DNA of 64,000 nt. Source: Nectonema munidae. Lineage: Eukaryota; Nematomorpha; Nectonematoida; Nectonematidae. Each line of letters starts with the position of its first letter. The first letter of the stretch is position 1. The DNA is taken from positions 83,056-147,055 of the forward strand of contig JAUIRK010000417.1 of assembly GCA_030549495.1 (NCBI GenBank). Direction: 5' to 3'. The notes beneath the pieces were generated by a model that saw nothing but the letters and a program-made list of their open reading frames with translations, had not been told where the DNA came from and did not search any database. The translations under genes were made by a program, and so were the position numbers. Positions 1 through 10,776 of this stretch are shown piece after piece.

Positions 1-1090
1 GGCTATGCTGGTTTCATTTCTGGACTAATTTTTTACGTTTAGGATCTGGAAATACCTATAAGTGTTAATCAAATTTGCGGTTTACTTCTAAAAATTGTCT
101 CCAAAAACATTCATTCAAATTTTACAATGAAATATGTTTTATACCAAATCAACCATGCTGTTTTCATTTCTGAACTCATTTTTCAAATTTAGAGATTTTA
201 AAATATCAGTCAAAATTTGCGGTTTAATTTATAAAAGCTATCTCCAAATATATTCTCTCAATTTTACATGAAATATTTGTTTTTATACCAAATCGATCAT
301 GGTGTTTTCATTTTTGAACCCATTTTTTACATTTAGAATCTGAAAATACCTATAAGTATTAATCAAATTTGCGGTTTACTTCTGAAAATTGTCTCCAAAA
401 ACATTCATTCAAATTTTAGAATTAAATATATGTTTTTATACCAAATCAACCATGCTAGTTTCATTTATGGACTCAATTTTTGCAGTTTGAATTTGAAAAT
501 ACATATAAGTATCAATTAAATTTGCGTTTAGTTCAAAAATTTGTTTTTATAGCAAACATATGATGATTTCATTTCTGAACACAGTTTTCGCATTTAGAGG
601 TTTTACTGCTAGTGTCAATCAAATTTGCGGTTTATGTCTGAAAATTATATCCTAAAATATTTTCTCTAATTTTACATGAAATATATGTTTTTATACAAAT
701 TCGACCATGATAATTTTTATTTCTGAAATCATTTTTTGCATTTAGAGGTTTTAAATGTCCGAAAGTGTCAATCAAATTTTCGATTTACGTCTAATGTCTG
801 CAGAAATATTTTTGAAATTTAAATAAAATATGTGTTTTTATGCCAAATGGAAGATGCTGGTTTCATTTTTGGACTCAGGTTTGGCATTTATGGTTTTAAA
901 ATATCTGAAGGCTTGGATAAGATTTGCGGTTTACTTCTAGATACTCTTTTCAAAAATATTTTCAAAAAAATAAAATATCTGTTTTATACCAAATCGACTA
1001 TGCTTATTTTATTTCTGTACTGGATTTTGGATAATACGGTTAAAAAATATCTCGAAGTGGCAATTGAATTAGTAATGCATGCCTGAAAAA
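1..1090. repeat. Degenerate ~140-155 bp satellite array
   Basis: About seven diverged units in a row. Landmarks recur in the same order: a motif like CAAATCAACCATGCTGGTTT, then a T-rich block, then CAAATTTGCGGTTTA (near 70, 205, 365, 520, 622 and 920). Spacing between landmarks is roughly 100-160 bp. Reading frames inside are accidental. The array probably continues left of the window. Confidence 0.75.
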
Positions 1091-2176
1091 CAATTCTGTA
1101 AAAAAAATTCAAAAAATGGATGCATATTAGATATATAGTAAAAATATACTTTTTTTTTTTTGTATATTTTGGCTTATAATACTTTCTACAATTATCTTGA
1201 GTATGAAATATTTATTAAAAAAAATAAAACGTATTATAAAATCTTTTGAAAATTTGTATGAGAAGGAACCAAGTTGAAAACTAATTGAAAAGAGAACATG
1301 TGATCAAAACAAATAATTAAAAAAAAGATGTATCTTGACTAAATGGAAGATCTACCATGTTCTAATGAACTAGGAAGTGGTTTAATTATATAATATTAGA
1401 TGCTTCAAAAAAGATTTTGATTGTGAAAAAGAAGTTCCTCTTTTACAAATGAAAAATATTTAAATCTATAGCTTATCATCTAGGATTACAGTTAACATTT
1501 AGCTAAGATAGGTAGGAATCTGAAAATTTAGAATAGGTCAGATTTATCAAAAATGGCACAGGTGCCAATATGTGAGAATTTAGCCACTATCAAGATATTT
1601 TTAATTTAAATTGAATTTGTCCATCTTTTTCCTTTTGTGTCAAAGAGATCATTTTTTAGATGAAGAACGTTGACAACTTTTTGTAATTGAACAATCAACA
1701 TCACGAATGATTCATCAGAAAAAATCCTTTGAAATAAGATTGGTTGACAAATATTCAAGCTTGATAATAAAATACGATACTGATAAAAAAAAAGTTTAAG
1801 ATCATCAAGAAGATTCTTGATGATCAGAATGCTTTGAGAGGAAAAAAGTAATTTTATCCTTATAAAAAAATTTTCGAAGACACATTGAAGAATATAAATT
1901 TCTAATGAAAAAAGAGCTACCAAGAAAGGATCATCATAGAATGAATACCAAAATTACATACTGTAAATTATAATATGACGTAGAGACTACGAGCCGATAA
2001 GAAATTTGTAGCCATAAAGATGGAGGTTCTATCCAGTTACATAAGTTACTGTAGAATGAAATATTTTGAGTGAATTAAACACCTAAAGTTGGTTTATTAA
2101 ATAAATTAGAAAATAATTACCAGAGAAATACTGCAAGTAGAAGTTATTTTTATGTTTATATATTTGACATTGATTT
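1091..2176. other. AT-rich non-coding DNA, nothing recognised
   Basis: I see no gene, RNA or clear repeat here. A minus-strand open frame at 1606-1923 has no recognisable motif and amino-acid use typical of AT-rich noise. Confidence 0.5.
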
Positions 2177-2690
2177 ACAGGTTTAATCGATTTTTTGACA
2201 GGTTTTATTGATTTCATAAAAAATGAACATCACCATTAAATTCTGCCTATAATTATTTAGATAAAAAGTTTCTTTTTTGAGATGAGCTGTCATATATAAA
2301 TCACTTTTTTGACAAGTTTGAATGATTTTCATAAAAAAAATGAATATCACCACTGAATTCAGCATATTTGAAAATGGGTATACATGTGTAAAAAACTTTA
2401 TATACTTATTTAGATAAAAAGTTCCTTTTTGAGATGAGCTGTCACAATTAGATCAATTTTTTGACAGGTTTGATTGATTTTCATAAAAAATGAATATCAC
2501 CACTGAATTCAGCATATTTGAAAATGGGTATACATGCGTAAAAAACTTTATTTAATTATTTAAATAAAAAGTTCCTTTTTGAGATGAGCTGTCAAATATA
2601 AATCAATTTTTGACAGGTTTTATTGATTTTGATAAAAAAAAATGGACATCACCACTGAATTCAGCATAGTTGAAATATATATGTAACATT
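2177..2690. repeat. ~150 bp tandem repeat, about 3.5 units
   Basis: Units share GATGAGCTGTCA (about 2281, 2433 and 2582), then TTTTTGACAGGTTT, a block ending in ATATCACCACTGAATTCAGC, and a pyrimidine-poor spacer. The first unit (2177-2260) lacks its left part. Divergence between units is small to moderate. Confidence 0.8.
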
Positions 2691-2724
2691 AAAAATATTT
2701 ATAAAAACTTATTAATATCTGAGA

Positions 2725-3010
2725 AAAATGGGGGGGGGGGGGGGGGCACTTTACGCCCCCAGCACTTGAGCGGACAAATTTTGCCCAGCACTAATAGGGT
2801 TAAGTAAGAAACAAGACGATGCCGTGCGTCAAGCTATGGAGAAAAAGAAGTAGAGGGAGGCAGCGTAAAAGATGGAACAATTGAAGCAGCTTGGACTGAC
2901 CGAAGAGGATGCGCAGTACAGGAAAAAATGGAGAGAGCGGATCTCAGCCACCGACCCCCAACTTGGGGACAAGGTGTAGTCAAAGAAGAAGATACGTCAA
3001 ATTAGTTTTC
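2725..3010 (+). pseudogene. G-run element end followed by a retroelement C-terminal scrap
   Basis: A run of 16 G (near 2731) precedes CACTTTACGCCCCC. From about 2800 a broken frame reads KQDDAVRQAMEKKK, then KMEQLKQLGLTEEDAQYR and KKWRERISATDP. The pattern 'LGLT.EDA..R.KWR' resembles the C-terminal end of LINE reverse transcriptase proteins. Stops interrupt the frame. The family assignment is a guess from this short motif. Confidence 0.35.
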
Positions 3011-3374
3011 AAAAAACTTAAGTTATGTTGTAAAATTTTTTAGTTTTTGTTAAAGCTCTATAACTTTTTCTGATAGGCTTTTTTTCGTTAAAAGTTATTA
3101 TAAAAGGCAAATCGTGCAAAAAGTTAAAAGTTGTTATTAAAAAAACAACAAAAAATTGGGGCGAAATTTGACGCATTTTCAAAAATGTCCGAGCAGAACT
3201 AAGATAAATATTGAAGAATTTTCTTTGGCCACTAAAAATAGAATGCTCATGAAAAAAACAAATAGTTGGTAGGTATCAATCACTTGGTAACACAATTAAG
3301 AGTAGAAAAAAGAGAATCAAAGTCATAACAAATGAGGTTTGTTATGAGGTTTTTATGGGTTATGAGGTTTTTTA

Positions 3375-3985
3375 TGAGGTTTAACAAATGAGGTTTGTCT
3401 CAAGAAGGTATTAATATACCGTCACCAACACAACAAGGTTTCAGCTAACAAAATGAAACTTTTTAATCGAAAATTTACACAAGTATGAATGGAGTTTACA
3501 CTTCGAGGGCAAAAACATTGAAGATTGTGAATTTCAGGCCATTGTTATCAAAAATGAAACAAAAGAAGTGAACTTGTATGTCATACAATTAAATGATAGC
3601 AAAGCGGAGTCTATTTCTGAATTTTTGCGATTGTTTTAGATGAATTAATTTCGGGGGCTCGATTTTAATGATATTTCGCGATAGAACAAATGTAAACACC
3701 GGTAAAAATGGAGTTGTAGTGAGACTGCAAAACATGTTTTTAACCAAAAATTTGACTAAACCTCAATTCGTCAGCTGCCAGCATCATGTTTTGGATCGTA
3801 TTTTGTGCGTTTTCATGGATGAGCGGTTTCCTAGTTCTAATCGTAAGCAGTACAAAAAAGCTTTCAAATGTTTCAAAACGCATTGGTCACAAGAGCCTTC
3901 AAGAATCAATATTCCGAGAAGCAATCAGTGTTGTGAAAGATGTATCAAAGTTATGGAGGATTTGTATAAAGTATGTTAAAATAAG
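3375..3985 (+). pseudogene. Decayed DDE DNA-transposon transposase (copy A)
   Basis: Successive broken frames give LSQEGINIPSPTQQGF, then YEWSLHFEGKNIEDCEFQ, VIKNETKEVNLYVIQLNDSK and, from 3668, DRTNVNTGKNGVVVRLQ and FVSCQHHVLDRILCVFMDE. The 'D.T.VNTG..G' and 'C.HH.LD' motifs look like an RNase H-fold transposase core of hAT-like type; the first D is a plausible catalytic residue. Both termini are missing and several stops and shifts are present (for example the stop ending LRLF at about 3637). A second fragment of the same family lies at 24780-25515. Confidence 0.5.
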
Positions 3986-4430
3986 CCAAACTTGCCATTG
4001 CGTTTCATCGCATCTAATGTTTGTAGTCTTATAAATTTACGTATACGCTGTATACACTCTATTTTAAAGGATTGCTTGAATATTTGGTCTCCCGTGGTAT
4101 TTCCAGACAAATAATTTTGAAAATTGCAAAAAAATCCCCCCCCCCCAATAAATTTGAAGATGTGCGCACCTGATTTAAATTCCTATATATTCGGATAAAG
4201 AATGGGAAATTTATTAAAAATAGACTCCTTTATAAATTTAAAAAATCTAAAGAACTTTAATAATCTAACAATTATATAATCTAATATTTAATAATTGGAT
4301 AACAACAGACAAAGAAAACATATAATACAAGAATGTTTCTTCGGGCATTTTAATAGAGAATTTTTGTTCATACAAATTTGATAACACAAAATGGCGGATA
4401 ACATTATCCAGACTCCTTCTCAAAAGGTGC
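3986..4430. other. AT-rich spacer
   Basis: Non-coding and AT-rich, with a C-run at 4136-4146 followed by AATAAATTTGAAGATG. No gene seen. Confidence 0.4.
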
Positions 4431-4435
4431 AACTC

Positions 4436-4640
4436 AGACTCACAACCCTAGTGGCATAGCCGAAAGGGGAAGTTGAGGACAAGATCCCATAAGGAAATTT
4501 CTATATACCCCATAAAAAAGCACTTTTTAAGTAATTTTCATTCAGAAATTCTATAATTCCAAAGTTTGAAAATTTTAACACTAAGAGGGGTACTCACAAT
4601 AATTATAAGGATGTGCCCCCAGCTCCAAGTATGTTCAATT
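4436..4640. mobile_element. Possible hAT-type MITE fragment
   Basis: CTAGTGGCATAGCCGAAAGG near 4449 resembles the CAGTGGCGTAGCC-type ends of small hAT elements. TGTGCCCCCAGCTCC near 4612 could be part of the other side. No target duplication could be paired, so this is weak. Confidence 0.3.
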
Positions 4641-4746
4641 ATCATTTTTAGAATTTAAATGTCATTTACTTTCATATTTTTTAGTTATTTCTAAACAGGA
4701 ATAAAAAAATTTTTCATTTTTATTAGGTCCACATATCATGAATCAG

Positions 4747-4998
4747 AGCCCGCGCTACCTATTAAATTTTGGGGCACAAGCCCCCCCCCCCCAAGCTAAT
4801 TTTCAAGCTCCCCTAAAAAAATATGACAAACATCTAGTATTCATATTTCCTTTCATGAAAATGTAATCTGTATATATATGGCTTGGCAAATACAGCATGT
4901 TTTCTTTTCGACTTGAAGCAAATTAATCTGTTAGTTCAAAAGTTAGCGCCCCAATGAAGCCCCTCCCCCCTAAAATTTTTGCTTAGCGCGGGCACTGA
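4747..4998. mobile_element. hAT-type MITE with GCCCGCGCTA inverted ends
   Basis: The left end reads CAGAGCCCGCGCTACC and the right end, reverse-complemented, CAGTGCCCGCGCTAAGC. Internally there is GGGGCACAAG followed by a C-run, and CCCCTCCCCCCTAAAATTTT before the right end. The CAGNG start is the hAT signature. Flanks (ATCATGAAT / ATCCTGAT) look like a worn 8-bp target duplication. The same family recurs at 59124-59448, where the duplication is exact. Confidence 0.7.
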
Positions 4999-4999
4999 T

Positions 5000-7020
5000 C
5001 CTGATTAGCAGTTGATTTAAAAATCTGCTATCTCTAGAATAATAGTGTTTAATAAAAAGATTAGAAATAACATAAGTCCTTGGAAAATAGAAAATAACTT
5101 ACAGCTTTTATTTTTGCTCGTTTCAGTATAAATTTCAGTCCATCTCTTGAAATAGAATGAAAAATTCCTTGAATTTGAGATTTATTTAAAGTATGTATGT
5201 TAACATTTGTTCCAGACAAAATAGCGAAACATTTCAAAAAGGATATGTTTGAATTAATTCCATCAAAGGGAGTTTCTTTTTTGACTTGTAAAAACTGTGT
5301 CCTAAAAGACATACATTTGCATAAAAAACAATAAGCTTCCTTCTTTCTACTAGAATTAAATTAAGTATTTTAAATATTTTACTGGAAATAAAAATTTCCT
5401 AACTCTATATCTCAAAATTGTATAAAATAACATCCATATTTCAAGGAAGAAAATACAAAAATCTTTCCATTATTAAAAATTTTATATACAAAAGTACTAT
5501 TAAAATCTCAAGATATTTATACCAGTAAAAAGAAGGATTATTTAGATTAAAAAATACTTAGGATTAGTAATATCAGCAGAGAAACTTTTAAACTTTGTTT
5601 GACTATTTTCAGGCATCTAAAATTCTTGGAAAAAAACAAAAAGAAATTAAAACAATAATATAAGTATAATTAATTTTTTTTGTTTAGATTTAAAAATTAA
5701 TAATATAATAATTGAAAATTCTAGGTAAATTACAAATGATGAAGTTGTTAGAACCTTGCCCAACCGATTTAGCTTTTTAAAAATTAGAACATTAATTAAT
5801 TAAAAAAAAATATTGAAAAATAAATGACCTTACTTCTTAATTTTACATAAAACAACATGATTCTAATATGTTAATATTAAATCAAACTTTATATGGCTAG
5901 CTATCTTTCACATTTTTTGGAATTCTCTTATGCAAAAACGAATAATTTTTCAAAAAATAACTCCCGCCATGATTCAATTAACAAATATGTAACCGATAGT
6001 ACATTCATGAACTGTAATTAACCATTATAATGTAAAGATATTTACTTTATTCACATATTTAAATTTATAATAAACAATATAATGCTACATCTAAAAATTT
6101 TTAATTAACTTATATTCATTTTTTTTAAATTGTATTCAAGTATGAACGTAGGTTGAACTTCTTAGCTCCACTGAGGGCCGATATCTACTGAACACTAACC
6201 TTGATATTATTAGACTTATATAAATATGTTACTTATTAGATAAAATAATGAATGTGAATTAATTAGACTATTGGATTAAAGAGAAATTTTTTAGTAAAAA
6301 CTTATATTTGAACCTACATTATTTTTAAATTTTTTTAAATTAAATAACAAAATCTTTTTATGTACTTATATTTTTTATATAGATTTAATAATAAAACTTC
6401 TAACTATTGCGTTCAGTACATCGAACGATCCCAGAAATATCTATGAATTGATACTCATTGTCCATAAAAGGGAAATGTTGTATTTTGGGGGTATTGCTAA
6501 AATATGGGCAGCATCTTTGAATTGAAAAAAACTTGTTAAAAAGAAAAAAATATAAGTTCAAATATCACTGGTTCATTTTTAAATTTAAATTCTAGCGTTT
6601 TGACCATTTTATTATACTTTAGTTTTGAATCTTTATTTGTTCCAGTCATTACTTTTTGAATTATTTTTCTCCAAAGCTTACACTTCAGTGAAAATTGTTT
6701 GCCAGAAAAGCAATCCTAAAAATGTTCATGAATATATAATTGTTTATAATTATATGTTAAAAATAACATGAAAACTCCTAAATGAAATAAGTTTAAATTA
6801 TCAACTTGAAAATAAATTAAATTACCAACTAACTGGAACAGAAAAAGTTACAAAGCACTAAATTTTAATTAAAACTTTATAAATTATATAAATTAAGAAT
6901 AAAAAGTTCAAACACCCAAATTTTTTATTTAAAAATGAACCAGTGATATTTGAAATTATATTTTTTTCTTTTTAACAAGTTTTGTTCAATTCAAAGTTGC
7001 AGCCCATTGCTACCCATTTT
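5000..7020. other. AT-rich non-coding DNA
   Basis: Only short accidental frames. A repeated phrase around 6480-6600 and 6900-7010 (AAAAATGAACCAGTGATATTTGAA on one strand, its complement on the other, each beside TTTTTAACAAGTTT) suggests an inverted pair about 400 bp apart. No gene recognised. Confidence 0.4.
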
Positions 7021-7026
7021 TGGTAG

Positions 7027-7416
7027 GACTTTTTACCCAAATACGTACAAATATGTTCTTTATTTACAAATAAGAACTTGAGTCACGAGTCACCCATTTT
7101 CTTGCCAGGCCACACATATTAGTAATTATTTAAATTAAAAAATTATTTTGTGTTATCAAACTTATTATTATAAAATAATTATATTATTATTTATAAATAA
7201 TTATTATATTTTAAATTATTATTATAATATAATCAATTTTAATTTAAAAAAATAGATTAATTTTTTATAATTCAATATCAAATTTATAATTTTATATTAG
7301 TTTTATCCTGAGAATAATTCTTCTATGTATATTTAACTTATTCTTTAAATATTTAAATTTGTTTTCATCTGTTTGGGTGTATTTGTGTATATTTGGGTGT
7401 ATTTGGGTAAAAAGTC
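7027..7416. mobile_element. MITE with perfect 18-bp terminal inverted repeats
   Basis: The first 18 bases, GACTTTTTACCCAAATAC, are the exact reverse complement of the last 18 (7399-7416). Both sides continue with degenerate CCCAAATA-type subterminal repeats. The interior is AT-rich without a frame. CCCATTTTT lies just outside both ends in the same orientation and may mark the insertion site. The end motif ACTTTTTACCCAAA is shared with the element at 38422-38765. Confidence 0.75.
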
Positions 7417-7442
7417 TCACTCACCCATTTTTAGCAATACCC

Positions 7443-7500
7443 AGAGGCGTAACCAGAAATTTTTTCTAAGGCGGGGGAGGGGGGGGGGGGCAAAGTTGGA
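7443..7500 (+). mobile_element. hAT-type terminal sequence
   Basis: CAGAGGCGTAACCAGAAATT leads into a purine block with long G runs. The sequence at 15582 (CAGTGGCCGAACCAGAATT) is the same kind of end. It sits at the left edge of the minus-strand hAT transposase remnant at 7690-8480 and is probably that element's terminus. Confidence 0.5.
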
Positions 7501-7689
7501 GTCTAATTAATTTTAAAAAGTTTTAACTATTTCAAAAACTTATTAGTTAAGTTTATTCCAATCAGTAACGGTTGCAATTCTTACCTCCCTCTTCAGCTTC
7601 TGAATTTATTTGGCAACAAAAACAAACAACGCTAAAAAAAAATAAGATCTTCATTACTTGAAATGAAAAAGTTTGACTAACAACAAATG

Positions 7690-8480
7690 AGAAAATTTTT
7701 ATAATTTTGCAAAAAGTTTTTAACTTGAAAAACAAAAAAGTAAGAAATTGATGACTTCTTTAAAATGTAAGTCTTCCTTTATTTGAAAAAAAAATTTGAA
7801 TTTTTCTATGTCAATTTTTTTAGTATATTCTTTCATAAAAGAAAGAAAGATTAAATTGTTTCTTCTAGAGGGAGTCATGGATTTTCTAAGAGGGGTCATA
7901 ATCCTATTCAAGGTTGAAAAACTTCTTTTACTAATTGCGGTACTCAAACCTACCGTAAAAAGGCCTGAAATAGAATAAGAGTCATTTTACATAATACAAA
8001 ATTGCTTTAAAATACCTTCATATAAATTATATATGTTAGGAAATGCTTTTTTAACTGGTTCGAGTAATTCAAAAACATCAATAACGTTAGATTCTTTCTG
8101 TATCTTTTTATTAATATGTTCTTTTCCAACTTTAAGTTCGGAAATCTCTGCTGAGATATATTTTGTAAATGGGATATAAAAGATTTAAGTTTTTCATATT
8201 CCAAAAATCCTACACTTTCAGGGGATAGATATGAAAGTGCTTTCATTATTGTGCAGTTTTTTTCATTAAACCTGAAAAACAATTAAAAGGGTTAACATTT
8301 GTCGAAAACCAAATCTGTTGTCAAATTCCTCTAGAATCAATTGTAAGATTTCATCATAGAGAATACGAAATGTCCTGATTTTTTCTGCGTTATCTTCGAA
8401 AATATTATCTGTGGAACTGGAATAATCAACATAAAATCTCATTTTATTGATTAATGAATCAATAGAAGGTTATATGCTAA
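7690..8480 (-). pseudogene. Decayed hAT transposase, C-terminal half
   Basis: Reading down from about 8440 on the minus strand: DNIFEDNAEKIRTFRILYDE, then LEEFDNRFGF, then MKALSYLSPESVGFLEYEK, and at 7947-7790 LSTAISKRSFSTLNRIMTPL with LRKSMTPSRRNNLIFLSF. The last block matches the hAT C-terminal dimerisation region ('S...E/KRSFS.L..I...LR..M...R...L..L'). Frames shift and stops occur between blocks, so no product is expected. A G-rich stretch at 8800-8845 may be the far end of the element. Confidence 0.6.
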
Positions 8481-8629
8481 ATTGCATATATTGGAACAGC
8501 GGAACTTGAAAAGCGACATTTAGAGAGAGAGAGATATATATTATATATATTAGATCAGTGCATATGCTATCATCATTCTTTTGAAGAAAGTTGTAGTGAA
8601 ATTAAAACTTCCGTTGATACTGTCTGCCT
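8441..8629. repeat. ~188 bp duplicated segment, copy 1
   Basis: This runs from ATTTTATTGATTAATGAATC to TTGATACTGTCTGCCT and recurs almost unchanged at 10923-11109. The copies differ by one GA dinucleotide pair in the (GA)n run and a single base in ATTAGATC/ATTGGATC, plus little else. Copy 1 is continuous with the hAT transposase remnant; copy 2 is not. Confidence 0.85.
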
Positions 8630-9727
8630 CACAGTCATATCACAGGATAATAAGCGCATATCATAGGAGCATATGGTGATGAGGAAAAATGAGCTGACAT
8701 TCAAGCAATTGTAGTCATGCATATTTTGATGGCAATACATTATTTAATGGTTGTGAAAAATTACAACTTATGATTTCTGAGTGTAGTGTAGAATAGTTTG
8801 AAAGGGGGGCAAATTTTTTTTTTCGGGGGGTGGGGGGGCATGTTCTGATTCTCCCTATAGGATGAAGTGTGGATAATTAATATAAATGCGACTAAATTTA
8901 ATAATGTGTTTTACAAAATATGTAAAAAAATCAGAGGAGTAATTTTCAATGTCTTACACCACTCTCTTAAAATATTCTTTGTCTACCACTTGTTGATCTT
9001 TAAGATCAAGTTTTTGTTCTTACAATTCTAATTATAGCTCTTCAAAGATATATGAAGTACAACGTTCCATACTATCTGACCACTTTACGGTGATTTGTTC
9101 TGGAAAAATTATCCCAAAAAATATTATATTAATATCTCAACAGGCAATTTTCAACAACTAAAAGCTGCTTATAAAATATACCGAATATCTATAGTTTAGA
9201 AATGCGAAAGTTATCTTGAATCAAAAACAATATGCATGAAACGCGACAGTCATAAATAACAATACACATAAAGCGTGAGAAAAAAAATCAATATAGAAAA
9301 AGTTCATTAAAAATATATATTTTCCATGCATTGAAATGCTTGAATTTTACCGTCTACTTGGGTAAATAAAAGTCTCAATTGACAACGAAAAATGATTTTT
9401 TCTAAATAAAACCTAGCTAAGGTCACTCGCCACATTCTAAATATTATTGTAATGTTTTTCAATTTGAAAAAAAAATTCAAAGTTTTTCCCGCCTAGTCCG
9501 ACTAAGATAGGAAATTAATATTGAAAAAAGTAGTTCATCATCTATCTATCTTATGTCACTTTTTTTTTTAAATTTCAATGTCTTCTAATTTTAACAAAAT
9601 TCAATGAAACTTGATAAAAATTTGATACAATCAAAAACTTTTTCTTCTTAACACATGTCAAATTTGGTTCTTTTTAATGACCCCAAGAAAAGTTACAAGT
9701 GTTTAAAATTTTCCAACTTTATATACT

Positions 9728-9800
9728 TTATAGTTGGCTAACGCTTCTCTGCATATGAAATGCCTCCAAAGCTTTGCCAAGCTATCGATAGTCAGCATAC
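9728..9800. repeat. Dispersed hairpin-like repeat (copy 1)
   Basis: Contains GCATATGAAATGCCTCCAAA and GCTTTGCCAAGCT. A related copy at 23830-23885 reads CTTGGCGAATCTTCGTTTGC and GGAGCATTGCCAAGC. CTTGGC and GCCAAG are complementary, so each copy could fold as a hairpin. Confidence 0.5.
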
Positions 9801-9824
9801 AAGGCACATACATACATAGTGAAA

Positions 9825-10010
9825 TTTGTCATGTAACTTCTAGTAGATAAAATTATTTATCACAAAATTTGTGTATAGAAGTTATGAATAATAAAAACAA
9901 AAATTTAGGTCCAGATTAATAATAAATGGTGTAATATCATAACAAATTTTGCAATGTAACTTCGAGTAGATAAGTTTATTCATCACATAATTTGTGTATA
10001 AGAAAAAGAA
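9825..10010 (+). repeat. Two-unit direct repeat, ~122 bp spacing
   Basis: TGTAACTTCTAGTAGATAAA at about 9833 and TGTAACTTCGAGTAGATAAG at about 9955 are each followed by a matching stretch ending in ATTTGTGTATA. Non-coding. Confidence 0.6.
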
Positions 10011-10402
10011 AACAAAATTTTGCTGCAGATTTGTATTGACCGCAAGATTGCAAACCTACTGGAAGTAAAAAGATGTCTAGAAAAATGTCCGTCGGCCAAA
10101 AGTCCGGTCACGGTAGAGAGCACGCGCGAGTAAGGGAAAACAGTTGACTAACGGGATATTCAAACAATAATAAGCACACAAGTATGTTCTTTGTATTTCA
10201 TGTTTTTCCTCCTCTATATTCTGAATCCCTGCTAAAATGATTCTATCATGCTAGTATAATGTTTTTCCTCGTCTTGATGAATAAGTCATTTTCAAAGAAC
10301 CTATTATAAGGTTTAAAGCTTTGTTATAAAGTCTAAAATTGAGAGTGATCAATCTAGTTGAAAAACAGTTATTGAGAAAGTAAATATAAGAAAAAGAAAA
10401 CA

Positions 10403-10435
10403 TTTATTCCAATTACTAAAACAAATAAATTTATT
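10403..10435 (-). terminator. Candidate poly(A) signals of the PTB gene
   Basis: AATAAA occurs on the minus strand at 10435-10430 and 10408-10403, about 280-305 bases beyond the PTB stop codon. These are the first two good hexamers after the stop. In DNA this AT-rich such hexamers are common, so the assignment rests on position alone. Confidence 0.4.
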
Positions 10436-10707
10436 TTAAACAAAAATAAATAGCATTAATAAAACGATAAAACACACTTTGCAAAATAAAAAAAGAAGAC
10501 ATTTGAGTATTTTTGAAATAATGTCGGATAAAATACAGTTTAGTAAAAATTTTTATAGCGTTAAAGAATAAAACGAAAAATCAATAAATAAAAAATAATG
10601 CAAAAATAATCTCTATCAGCCGTTGCATTATGATAAAATAGGAGGAGTGAATACAAATGAGTATAATAAAGAGTCATTTTTGGATTAAGCGAATCAAGAG
10701 AAGCGTA

Positions 10708-10776
10708 TCAGAGCGTAGATTTCGAGAAGGACACTCGTAGGCTGGTGGAAGAATTAAGAGGATAGTTGTGCAGATT
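10708..10776 (-). CDS. PTB last coding exon: RRM4 end and stop
   Basis: 69 nt including the TGA at 10710-10708. It encodes [20 protein letters not shown] and TL, against human '[22 protein letters not shown]' with a stop at the same place. Acceptor CTTTTTTTAG, phase 0. Confidence 0.95.
   Translation of the reverse strand, partial: NLHNYPLNSSTSLRVSFSKSTL

Noticed and set aside
832-1086. 84-codon + strand open frame.
   Set aside because: It lies inside the degenerate satellite and shares its repeats; no protein motif.
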